From positions 1 through 40,073 of the forward strand of contig JAHECI010000005.1 in assembly GCA_024641825.1 (NCBI GenBank): 40,073 nt of DNA. Reading direction: 5' to 3'. The position numbers and the translations under genes were made by a program. This document shows, piece after piece, positions 17,013-24,540 of this stretch. Source of the DNA: Desulfobacterales bacterium. Lineage in GTDB: Bacteria > Desulfobacterota > Desulfobacteria > Desulfobacterales > UBA11574. Each line of letters starts with the position of its first letter. The stretch's first letter is position 1. The notes below the pieces were generated by a model. It worked only from the letters and a program-made list of their open reading frames with translations. It did no database searches and was not told where the DNA came from.

Positions 17013-17040
17013 TTGACAACCCGTTATTGTAAATAATAAA
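17013..17040 (+). promoter_or_regulatory. Candidate internal promoter upstream of rpmI
   Basis: A perfect TTGACA (17013-17018) just after the infC stop is followed by an AT-rich AATAATAAAA about 15-17 bp downstream. It could drive rpmI-rplT-pheST independently of infC. Confidence 0.4.
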
Positions 17041-17130
17041 AGGCGGTTGATCATCGGAAGCGTCAATTAGCTGTTGATGAATTCATGCCCTTGCGAATTC
17101 ATTAATAATGTTTAACATATTCTGTTTATG

Positions 17131-17173
17131 TAGATGGCGTGGGCTGGAATCTGTCTATGGTTCACGCCATCTA
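17131..17173 (+). promoter_or_regulatory. Hairpin upstream of rpmI, possible L20 autoregulatory site
   Basis: TAGATGGCGTG and CACGCCATCTA form a perfect 11-bp stem with a 21-nt loop, ending 27 nt before the rpmI start. In E. coli, L20 represses rpmI-rplT by binding a structured RNA in this same interval. The position fits; the sequence match to the known L20 site has not been tested. Confidence 0.5.
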
Positions 17174-17200
17174 TGTTTGAACCATCGGAGAGGATAAAAA

Positions 17201-17398
17201 ATGCCAAAAATAAAAACAAATCGCGCCGCAGCAAAGCGGTTTAAAAAAACAGGAAAAGGCAAATACGTCTTTGCAAAATCCCATGCAAGTCATATTTTAA
17301 CCAAAAAAACCACCAAACGAAAACGTGGTTTAAGGAAAAGTCAAATCATCGACAAAGACAATATGAAGGAAATCAGACTGTTACTTCCCAATGGGTAA
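17201..17398 (+). CDS. rpmI: 50S ribosomal protein L35
   Basis: Small basic large-subunit protein of 65 aa, the standard length. MPKIKTNRAAAKRFKKTGKG at the N-terminus and HILTKKTTKRKRGLR in the middle are diagnostic. GGAGAGGATAAAAA precedes the ATG. It lies between infC and rplT as in most bacteria and is 31 bp from rplT. In the ribosome it sits near L15 in the 23S domain II-V region. Likely regulated with rplT. Confidence 0.97.
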   Translation: MPKIKTNRAAAKRFKKTGKGKYVFAKSHASHILTKKTTKRKRGLRKSQIIDKDNMKEIRLLLPNG

Positions 17399-17429
17399 CT
17401 GATTTGACATACTGTTTAGGAGAAAATCC

Positions 17430-17780
17430 ATGCGAGTAAAAAGAGGTTTTAAAGCGAGAAAACGCAGAAAAAAGGTTCTAAAATTAGCCAAAGGATTTCG
17501 TGGCGGCCGCAGCAAATTATTTCGCACAGCCGCGGATGCCGTCGATAAGGCGCTGATGTATGCTTACCGGGATCGCAGAGTCCGCAAGCGTGATTTCCGG
17601 AGACTCTGGATTGCCAGGATCAATGCGGCTGCCCGGATGAACAATCTATCTTACAGCAAATTCGTTCACGGATTGAAGCTTGCCGGTGTTGAGCTGGACC
17701 GAAAAGTTCTGGCGGAATTGGCAATATCCGATCCATCGGGCTTTACTCAGATTGCCAAACTGGCATCAGAACAGCTATGA
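17430..17780 (+). CDS. rplT: 50S ribosomal protein L20
   Basis: Early-assembling 23S rRNA-binding protein of 116 aa, also the translational repressor of its own operon in other bacteria. [25 protein letters not shown] is the basic N-terminal extension (first part of the motif) and [18 protein letters not shown] lies in the globular domain that contacts rRNA. TTTAGGAGAAAATCC leads the ATG. The gene follows rpmI closely; pheS begins 93 bp downstream. Confidence 0.98.
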   Translation: MRVKRGFKARKRRKKVLKLAKGFRGGRSKLFRTAADAVDKALMYAYRDRRVRKRDFRRLWIARINAAARMNNLSYSKFVHGLKLAGVELDRKVLAELAISDPSGFTQIAKLASEQL

Positions 17781-17873
17781 CCCCAATCCGGATCGGCAAC
17801 ATAGAGAAACCAAAAGGGGTTTTGCTGTTGGCCTTAAATTTGTCCGGGAATGCTTTAGAGATAGAGTTCGAAA

Positions 17874-18881
17874 TTGGAAAAAACCATAGAACAGATAAAA
17901 GAAGACGCGCTCAAGGAACTCGAACACGCATCTGACCCTGAAAGTATCAAGGCCATTTCTGTCCGGTATCTGGGCCGAAAGGGAGCAGTCACCGGGTATT
18001 TAAGGAATGTTTCACAACTGCCCAAAGAAATTCGGCCCACGGCGGGAAGAAAGGCCAACGAGACCAAAAAAACCCTTGAAGCATTATTCAAAAAAACCCT
18101 TAAACAACTTGAAGCATCCGCCGATGAAAAAGATGGCCGGTTGGATGTTTCGCTTCCCGGAAGAGTTGTCCCCCAAGGATCTCTGCATCCGATTACCCAA
18201 ATTGCCCAGCAGATCACCAACATTTTTATCCGGCTGGGATTTGACGTTGCGGAAGGGCCTGAGGTCGAAACCGATTATTACAACTTCGAAGCGCTGAATA
18301 TCCCTAAAAATCACCCTGCAAGAGATATGCAGGATACCTTTTATATATCCCAGAACATCGTTCTTAGAACCCATACCTCTCCGACGCAGCCCCGAATCAT
18401 GGAAAAGCAGAAACCTCCGGTAAGAATAATTTCACCGGGCAAGGTCTACCGTTGTGATTCCGATTTAACGCACACGCCCATGTTTCATCAGGTTGAAGGG
18501 CTTTTGGTGGATAAAAATATATCCTTCGGCGATCTTAAAGGTATTTTGACCACATTTGTCCACCAGATGTTCGACCCGGAAACCAGTCTCAGATTCAGGC
18601 CCAGCTTTTTCCCCTTTACCGAACCGAGTGCCGAAGTCGATATTCGGTGCGTTATCTGCAGAGGCGATGGATGCAGAGTATGTTCAAAAACCGGTTGGCT
18701 GGAGGTCCTCGGTTCCGGCATGGTTCACCCGGCAGTGTTTGAAAATGTCGGTTACGACACCACCCGCTATTCCGGTTTTGCGTTCGGTATGGGGGTGGAA
18801 CGGATTGCCATGCTGAAATACGGGATTGATGATATTCGAAAATACTTTCAAAATGATCTAAGATTTTTAAGGCAGTTTTAA
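17874..18881 (+). CDS. pheS: Phenylalanine-tRNA ligase alpha subunit
   Basis: Catalytic alpha chain of the class II heterotetrameric PheRS that charges tRNA-Phe. The N-terminal coiled coil (EQIKEDALKELEHA) binds tRNA. Class II motifs are visible: motif 2 in PVRIISPGKVYRCD and motif 3 in GFAFGMGVERIAMLKYG. At 335 aa it is the usual length. The start is TTG at 17874 with only a weak AGAG upstream. No better in-frame ATG precedes the conserved coiled coil. pheT starts 1 bp after its stop codon, giving translational coupling. Confidence 0.97.
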   Translation: MEKTIEQIKEDALKELEHASDPESIKAISVRYLGRKGAVTGYLRNVSQLPKEIRPTAGRKANETKKTLEALFKKTLKQLEASADEKDGRLDVSLPGRVVPQGSLHPITQIAQQITNIFIRLGFDVAEGPEVETDYYNFEALNIPKNHPARDMQDTFYISQNIVLRTHTSPTQPRIMEKQKPPVRIISPGKVYRCDSDLTHTPMFHQVEGLLVDKNISFGDLKGILTTFVHQMFDPETSLRFRPSFFPFTEPSAEVDIRCVICRGDGCRVCSKTGWLEVLGSGMVHPAVFENVGYDTTRYSGFAFGMGVERIAMLKYGIDDIRKYFQNDLRFLRQF

Positions 18882-18882
18882 C

Positions 18883-21303
18883 ATGAAGGTCAGTTTAAAC
18901 TGGGTAAAAGAATACGTTAACGTGGATATGGATCCAAATGATCTGGCGGATGCACTCACCATGGCCGGGCTTGAAGTTGAAGCTGTTTCAGACCGTTACG
19001 ATTATTTGAACCGTGTTGTCATCGGCCGGATAACCACCGTTGAACCCCATCCGAATGCCGACACGCTGAAACTCTGCCGTGTAGACGTCGGTGAGCGTGT
19101 CGTCACCGTTGTTTGTGGCGCACCCAATGTCAAAAAGGATATGCTGGCCCCGTGTGCGCTGCCCGGCGCGTGTTTCCCAAAAGGGCCGGTGCTTAAAAAA
19201 ACCAGCATCCGGGGAGAGACTTCGGAAGGGATGCTCTGCAGCGAAGTCGAATTGGGACTCGGCATCAACAGTGACGGCATCATGGAACTTGGCAATAATC
19301 TTTCGGTGGGGGATCCCCTCAACAAGGCCCTGGATCTGTCAGACCCCGTGTTCGAAATAGACCTGACCCCCAACAGACCCGACTGCCTCAGCATCATTGG
19401 AACGGCTCGGGAAATTGCGGCATTCCAGAATAAAAAGGTGTCATATCCTGAAATTTTATTGCCTGAATCCTTTGATGATATTTCCAATCATACCTCTGTT
19501 ACACTCATGGCCCCCGACCTTTGTCCGAGATATGCCGCCAGTCTTATTTTTGATATCACCGTTGGACCGTCTCCAATCTGGCTTCAAGATCGGCTGGTTT
19601 CAGTGGGATTGAAACCCATCAACAATGTGGTCGACATCACCAACTTCGTCATGATGGAGACCGGCCAGCCGCTCCATGCCTTTGACTTTGACCACCTTGC
19701 CGAAAACCGCATTGTGGTTCGGGCCGCCGGCCAGGATGAACCCTTTGTCACCCTGGATGGAAAAGAACGCCGTCTGGACCCGGAAATGCTGATGATTTGT
19801 GACGGTGAAAAGCCCGTTGCCCTGGCAGGTGTAATGGGGGGACTCAATTCGGAAGTCGAAAACACCACCACAAGGATTCTCCTTGAAAGCGCATATTTTG
19901 ACCCGGTTTGCATTCGAAAAACATCTAAAAAAACAGGGTTGAATACCGATGCATCTCACCGTTTCGAACGGGGGGTCGATCACGGCGGTACCCTCACCGC
20001 CTTAAAGCGTGCGACACAACTCATTGTCGAAATCGGCGGCGGCAAGCTCGTTAACGGAATCATCGACGAATACCCAAATCCTTTTTCTGAAAAAACCATC
20101 GAATTCAACGGCACGGATTTAAATCGACATCTGGGCACCCATCTCCCTATAGATGATATCGGAAACTACTTAAAATCCATTGAATTTGAAGTTGAAACAA
20201 TAGACGCCGACCGACTTCGGGTAATCCCGCCATCCTGCAGGGTCGATATCTCCAGATTTGAAGATATTTCCGAAGAGATTGCACGGCTATACGGCTATAA
20301 CAATATCGAAACAACATTTCCGTTGATACCGGCCGAAGCATTCCATCCGTCAAAAAAAATCGAAGCCAGAAATCGAATCAAATTCCTGATGACGGGACTG
20401 GGGTTCAACGAAGCCATAAATTACAGTTTTGTCAGCGAAGGATCCTGCGACCTCCTCGAACTCGCCCCCGATGATCCCAGAAGGCAGATGGTGGGGATAT
20501 TAAATCCCCTGTCCGAAGATCAGTCGGTGATGCGTACGTCTCTGGTTCCCGGGCTTCTTGAAACCATGAAGTACAATTTGTCGGTACAAAATAAAAATCT
20601 AAAGCTGTTTGAGATTGGCAAGGTCTTTATCGACACGGGCGAGGAAGATGCACAGCCGAATGAGATTGAAATGATTTCAGGACTATGGACCGGAACCGCC
20701 TTCGATATGGCCTGGTTTTCCAAAGCAATCGATTGTGATTTTTTTGACTTAAAAGGCGTGGTTGAACAACTGTTAGAGAAGCTGGGGGTTGTGGATACCA
20801 TCTTCACACGAATGCCGCCCGCATCTTGTTTTTATACGAAACCCGGCGCTACGGCTCAAATTTTCGTTAACAACGAGTCCATGGGGCTTTTGGGAGAATT
20901 GCACCCTAAGGTACTTGCCAATTACGACTTGAAGCAAACAGCCTTTATTTTTGAACTTGACCTCGACCGGCTCATTCAGTTATTATCGGATGAAAAGCTC
21001 GCCCGTCCCATCCCGAAATATCCGGCAACATCTAGGGATATTACCCTTATTATTGATAAAAACGTTGAGGCACACAAGATCATTCAAACCGTTAAAGGGC
21101 TTGACGAGGAATTGGTGGAAACCATACACCTCTTTGATGTTTTTGAAGGAAGCCCGATTCCTGAAAAAAGAAAAAGTGTTTCATTGAGAATAACTTACAG
21201 ATCTTTAGATGAAACTTTGGAAGATATCCGGATAAATCATATTCACACGAGCGTGACCCAGCTCCTGGTGGAAAAGTTTGATGCCACCCTGCCGGCCAAA
21301 TAA
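18883..21303 (+). CDS. pheT: Phenylalanine-tRNA ligase beta subunit
   Basis: Beta chain of PheRS, 806 aa. Domains in order: N-terminal MKVSLNWVKEYV, a tRNA-binding OB fold (VVIGRITTVEPHPNADTLKLCRVD, residues ~45-70), the B3/B4 editing domain, the B5 domain, the catalytic-like core, and the C-terminal ferredoxin-fold anticodon-binding domain (PKYPATSRDITLIID to the end). It edits Tyr-tRNA-Phe and supports tRNA binding. It is coupled to pheS. No ihfA follows, unlike the order in many proteobacteria; a MerR regulator comes next. Confidence 0.98.
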   Translation: MKVSLNWVKEYVNVDMDPNDLADALTMAGLEVEAVSDRYDYLNRVVIGRITTVEPHPNADTLKLCRVDVGERVVTVVCGAPNVKKDMLAPCALPGACFPKGPVLKKTSIRGETSEGMLCSEVELGLGINSDGIMELGNNLSVGDPLNKALDLSDPVFEIDLTPNRPDCLSIIGTAREIAAFQNKKVSYPEILLPESFDDISNHTSVTLMAPDLCPRYAASLIFDITVGPSPIWLQDRLVSVGLKPINNVVDITNFVMMETGQPLHAFDFDHLAENRIVVRAAGQDEPFVTLDGKERRLDPEMLMICDGEKPVALAGVMGGLNSEVENTTTRILLESAYFDPVCIRKTSKKTGLNTDASHRFERGVDHGGTLTALKRATQLIVEIGGGKLVNGIIDEYPNPFSEKTIEFNGTDLNRHLGTHLPIDDIGNYLKSIEFEVETIDADRLRVIPPSCRVDISRFEDISEEIARLYGYNNIETTFPLIPAEAFHPSKKIEARNRIKFLMTGLGFNEAINYSFVSEGSCDLLELAPDDPRRQMVGILNPLSEDQSVMRTSLVPGLLETMKYNLSVQNKNLKLFEIGKVFIDTGEEDAQPNEIEMISGLWTGTAFDMAWFSKAIDCDFFDLKGVVEQLLEKLGVVDTIFTRMPPASCFYTKPGATAQIFVNNESMGLLGELHPKVLANYDLKQTAFIFELDLDRLIQLLSDEKLARPIPKYPATSRDITLIIDKNVEAHKIIQTVKGLDEELVETIHLFDVFEGSPIPEKRKSVSLRITYRSLDETLEDIRINHIHTSVTQLLVEKFDATLPAK

Positions 21304-21381
21304 CCTTTGTTAAGGCACTTAACCCGAGACGCGGGAAAACCGATTCGTTTTCCGGTCGTTTACAAAACCGGCAACTTCAAG

Positions 21382-21729
21382 ATGCAAAACACCCCATCTT
21401 TTCAAAAAGAATTGCCAAACAAACTCTACTTCAAAGTCGGAGAAGTCAGTGCCCTCGTCGGTGTTCCGGCCTATGTCCTTAGATTTTGGGAATCTGAGTT
21501 CAAAAAGATTAACCCCAAACGGACGCCTTCGGGACAGAGACTGTATCGGAAAAGAGATGTTGAGCTGATTTTGAAGATCAAGCATCTCTTGTATGAAAAA
21601 AAATTTACGATTCAAGGCGCAAAACAACACTTGAAAATAGCCCCCCCTGAGGAAAAAATAAAACCATCCGTTAACACCCTCGAGGAAATCCGCCTGGAAC
21701 TGAAAAAAATCCGCGATCTTTTAACTTAA
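21382..21729 (+). CDS. MerR-family transcriptional regulator
   Basis: Short MerR-type protein. The winged helix-turn-helix is LYFKVGEVSALVGVPAYVLRFWESEF followed by KRTPSGQRLYRKRDVELI. It has no C-terminal effector or cysteine domain; it ends in an EIRLELKKIRDLLT coiled coil that probably dimerises. The ORF track starts at TTG 21307, only 3 bp after pheT. The ATG at 21382 (115 aa) places the helix-turn-helix near the N-terminus as in relatives; neither start has a strong ribosome binding site. MerR proteins of this sort follow pheT in many Desulfobacterota and other proteobacteria. The target is unknown. Confidence 0.8.
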   Translation: MQNTPSFQKELPNKLYFKVGEVSALVGVPAYVLRFWESEFKKINPKRTPSGQRLYRKRDVELILKIKHLLYEKKFTIQGAKQHLKIAPPEEKIKPSVNTLEEIRLELKKIRDLLT

Positions 21730-21783
21730 TCTCTATCAATTCTAATTTGCTAAAAAAACGCAAAAATTTATTATTGAAAAATA

Positions 21784-21812
21784 TTGACAATGAATATTTT
21801 TTGTAATAATTT
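21784..21812 (+). promoter_or_regulatory. Promoter for tRNA-Gly
   Basis: A perfect TTGACA (21784-21789), a 17-bp spacer and TAATTT (21807-21812) lie 15 bp before the tRNA. The location and -35 box suit a stable RNA promoter; the -10 is only partly consensus. Confidence 0.55.
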
Positions 21813-21827
21813 TACTTTCGTTAGTTA

Positions 21828-21902
21828 GCGGGCATAACTCAGTGGTAGAGTACAAGCTTCCCAAGCTTGGAGTCGCGAGTTCAAATCTCGTTGCCCGCTC
21901 CA
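21828..21902 (+). tRNA. tRNA-Gly, anticodon CCC
   Basis: The full cloverleaf can be drawn. The acceptor is GCGGGCA with TGCCCGC; the D stem is ACTC/GAGT; the anticodon stem is CAAGC/GCTTG around loop TTCCCAA; and the T arm is GCGAG/CTCGT around TTCAAAT. The discriminator is T and the CCA end is encoded. The anticodon CCC reads the GGG glycine codon. A short AAAAGG/CCTTTT hairpin with a T-run follows at 21905-21920 and may terminate it. Confidence 0.95.
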
Positions 21903-21924
21903 TTAAAAGGTCGCCTTTTTATTA

Positions 21925-22271
21925 TAAAGGTTAGAGGCCATTGAAACGTGTTCAATTGTGTTCAAGACCACGGCCGGTTCTGAGGAATTTGCAGAACTGG
22001 AAAGCTGTCAAGCTTACCGAAAGGGCGAAGGGCATAAAAGGCCCCGAGTCGACGCGGAAATTTTAACCGCAGGAATTTATGGAGTATCTTAAGGATTAAA
22101 ATTTGAGACTGACACAGGGATTGAACGGAAGGGAACGTTTTTCAAAGACCTCGGTTGCCGAGTGTAGATTTTGGCAATGTACGTATGGTTTGGATTTAAT
22201 TTTTTTCTCATGGGTAATTAAATGAACAGGTAACGTTTTCTATCCACCATAAGATCTACCTGAATGAGAAG
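21925..22271. other. Region between tRNA-Gly and rimP, no convincing gene
   Basis: One frame stays open for about 50 codons (roughly 21925-22090) but has no normal start or ribosome binding site. A TTGGCA / TTTAAT pair near 22171 could be a weak promoter for rimP-nusA-infB. Confidence 0.35.
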
Positions 22272-22303
22272 AAACGGGCGACAGCCCGTTTTTGCATTTT
22301 TTT
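22272..22303 (+). terminator. Intrinsic terminator/attenuator in the rimP leader
   Basis: AAACGGGC / GCCCGTTT, a perfect 8-bp stem with GACA loop, is followed by TTGCATTTTTTT. It overlaps the ORF-track start of rimP (22292), which argues that rimP begins further downstream. It may attenuate the rimP-nusA-infB operon, whose NusA product acts on such structures. Confidence 0.65.
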
Positions 22304-22420
22304 GGGGCGAAAGTTAAAAGGCCATTGAACGGTCAAAGGAAAAAGAAAGGAAAACCGCGACAAAACGTCAAGGGCAAACCCCAGGCGCCTGACCATCGGT
22401 CTTTGGCCAATGAGAAGAAA

Positions 22421-22873
22421 ATGGTCGCCCGGGTAACAGATTTGCTCGAACCGTTGTTCTCCGCCGAGGGGATGGAATTGGTTTGCGTCGAGTATCAGCG
22501 CGAGCCGGGGGGCAGGACACTCCGTCTTTACATCGACAGGCCCGGCGGGGTAACCCTTGATGATTGCGCATATATCAGCCGTCAATCGAACGATCTGCTG
22601 GATGTATATTTAGAAAATACCGGACCCTATCGTCTGGAAGTTTCGTCGCCCGGGCCGAATCGACCGCTGGCGAAAAAAACGGATTTTGAGAAATTCAAAG
22701 GGAATCGCGTGCAGGTCCGAACCGGTCGTCCCATTGACGGTAAAAATAAATTCAAAGGTGTATTGTTGGGCATTTCGGAAGATCAGGTAAATTTGTCGAT
22801 CAATGATCAAACCGTAAAGATTCCCCACGAGGAAATTATAATGGCCCGGCTAATTGACAAAGGGATACCATAA
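22421..22873 (+). CDS. rimP: Ribosome maturation factor RimP
   Basis: 30S assembly factor of 150 aa from the ATG at 22421. The N-terminal alpha/beta domain (VTDLLEPLFSAEGMELVCVEY, RLYIDRPGGVTLDDCAYISR, YRLEVSSPGPNRPL) and the C-terminal Sm-like barrel are clear. The track extends to 22292 with a basic low-complexity stretch, but that start lies inside a terminator stem. GAGAAG just before 22421 gives a ribosome binding site, and the shorter form matches the family length. A TTG at 22403 is an alternative. It heads the conserved rimP-nusA-infB operon. Confidence 0.93.
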   Translation: MVARVTDLLEPLFSAEGMELVCVEYQREPGGRTLRLYIDRPGGVTLDDCAYISRQSNDLLDVYLENTGPYRLEVSSPGPNRPLAKKTDFEKFKGNRVQVRTGRPIDGKNKFKGVLLGISEDQVNLSINDQTVKIPHEEIIMARLIDKGIP

Positions 22874-23011
22874 ATTTATACGCCGCCGACAATGAACCCG
22901 TCAAACGTCTTTTGCCAGGGATATTGAGCACCCAAATGTGCACGGCGCGCAAAACAGACGATTTGTCAAACTGTTATGTGTGGGTGGAATAAATAATATT
23001 GGAGAAAATGA

Positions 23012-24436
23012 ATGTTTATCTCGGATATCAAACGTGTCGTCGAACAGGTGAGTCGAGACAAGGGGATTGATCGTGACATACTCATCAAGGCCCTTGAAGA
23101 GGCACTGGGATCTGCCGCAAGAAAAAAATTCGGAAGCAAGGTCGATGTCGAAGTTCAATACAATGAATCGACCGGTGAAATCGAGGTCTTCCAGTTCAAG
23201 GAGGTTGCGGAGGTTGTGACAGAACCCGACCTTCAAATCACCCTTGAAGAGGGACGCAAGTTGGATCCGGAATGTGAAATCGGCGACAGCCTCGGAACAA
23301 AAATGGACACCGCCACCTTTGGTCGTATTGCCGCACAGTCCGCCAAGCAGGTCATCATACAAAAAATGAAGGATGCGGAACGGGATGCGGTCTACGCCGG
23401 TTTTATCGACCGAAAGGGTGAAATTATAAACGGAATTGTCCAACGTTTCGACCGGGGTGATATTATTGTTAATCTGGGGCAAACCGAAGGCGTCCTTCCG
23501 AGCCGGGAACAAATCCCCAAGGAATCCTATCGACGGGGGGATCGAATCCGGGCGCTCATCATGGACGTACTTCATGACACCCGGGGCCCGCAGATCATTC
23601 TTTCGAGAACGCATCCTGAATTTCTGATTTCACTTTTTAAAACAGAGGTGCCCGAAATTAATGAAGGGATCGTTACCATTATGGGTGCGGCTCGGGAACC
23701 TGGAGTTCGGGCAAAATTTTCGGTGACGTCAAACGATTCCGATATAGACCCGGTGGGCGCCTGTGTCGGCATGAAAGGCAGCCGTGTTCAGAACGTGGTT
23801 CAGGAACTCAGGGGTGAAAAAATAGATATTATACCCTGGCATATCGACCCTGCAAAATTTGTGTGCAAGGCCCTTTCACCCGCTGAAATATCCAGAGTGA
23901 TTATCGATGAGGAACATAATTCCATGGAGGTCATTGTTCCGGATGAATTCCTTTCAATCGCCATCGGGAAAAAAGGACAAAACGTCCGGCTGGCGTCGAA
24001 ACTGACGAAATGGCATCTTGATGTCATCAGTGAAACACGATACAGCAATGCCATGCAAGACGGATACGACTCCCTTGTATCGCTGCCGGAGGTTGGAATT
24101 AGTTTGGCGGACGCACTGTATGAAAAGGGCTTTTTTTCTGCAGAGGAACTCAGCAAGGCTTCTGTGGAAGATCTAACCCATATTAGAGATATTACCGAAG
24201 AAGACGCCATCCAACTTATTAAAACCGCGAAAGCCCATATGGTGAGGAAGGTGGATGACGTCGATAAAGCATCCAAGGCGGCTTTGGCCGACGAAAAAGA
24301 CAATGACCATGGCGCTTCAGAGGGTTCGGATGTGCCCAATGGGTCCGAAGAAAAATCGATGGATGACGAAAGTACATCCGGACACGTCTTACCTTCGGAT
24401 AATGAGGGATCAGATCCCATCGATCCGAAAGAATAA
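23012..24436 (+). CDS. nusA: Transcription termination/antitermination factor NusA
   Basis: RNA polymerase-associated factor of 474 aa that modulates pausing, intrinsic termination and antitermination. The N-terminal domain (residues 1-~130) contacts polymerase. The S1 domain begins near GIVQRFDRGDIIVNLGQTEGVLP, followed by two KH domains (PVGACVGMKGSRVQNV; SIAIGKKGQNVRLA). A helix-hairpin-helix-like segment (VSLPEVGISLADALYEKGFFS) follows, and the tail is acidic and low complexity. TTGGAGAAAATGA lies before the ATG. The gap to rimP is 138 bp. Confidence 0.97.
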   Translation: MFISDIKRVVEQVSRDKGIDRDILIKALEEALGSAARKKFGSKVDVEVQYNESTGEIEVFQFKEVAEVVTEPDLQITLEEGRKLDPECEIGDSLGTKMDTATFGRIAAQSAKQVIIQKMKDAERDAVYAGFIDRKGEIINGIVQRFDRGDIIVNLGQTEGVLPSREQIPKESYRRGDRIRALIMDVLHDTRGPQIILSRTHPEFLISLFKTEVPEINEGIVTIMGAAREPGVRAKFSVTSNDSDIDPVGACVGMKGSRVQNVVQELRGEKIDIIPWHIDPAKFVCKALSPAEISRVIIDEEHNSMEVIVPDEFLSIAIGKKGQNVRLASKLTKWHLDVISETRYSNAMQDGYDSLVSLPEVGISLADALYEKGFFSAEELSKASVEDLTHIRDITEEDAIQLIKTAKAHMVRKVDDVDKASKAALADEKDNDHGASEGSDVPNGSEEKSMDDESTSGHVLPSDNEGSDPIDPKE

Positions 24437-24540
24437 CGCTCTTGCTAAAGCATACAAAAGCTGTAAATAAAAAGAATTCGATTAAGGGGAAAAACCTCCT
24501 TCGAGGATTTCCTCTCAATTTTAACCAATAGGGGGGATGG

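Noticed and set aside
21925-22090. About 50 open codons after tRNA-Gly
   Set aside because: No normal start codon or ribosome binding site; too short to support without homology.
22292-22420. N-terminal extension of RimP in the ORF track
   Set aside because: Begins inside a terminator stem and is not family-like; ATG 22421 has an upstream GAGAAG and gives the usual length.
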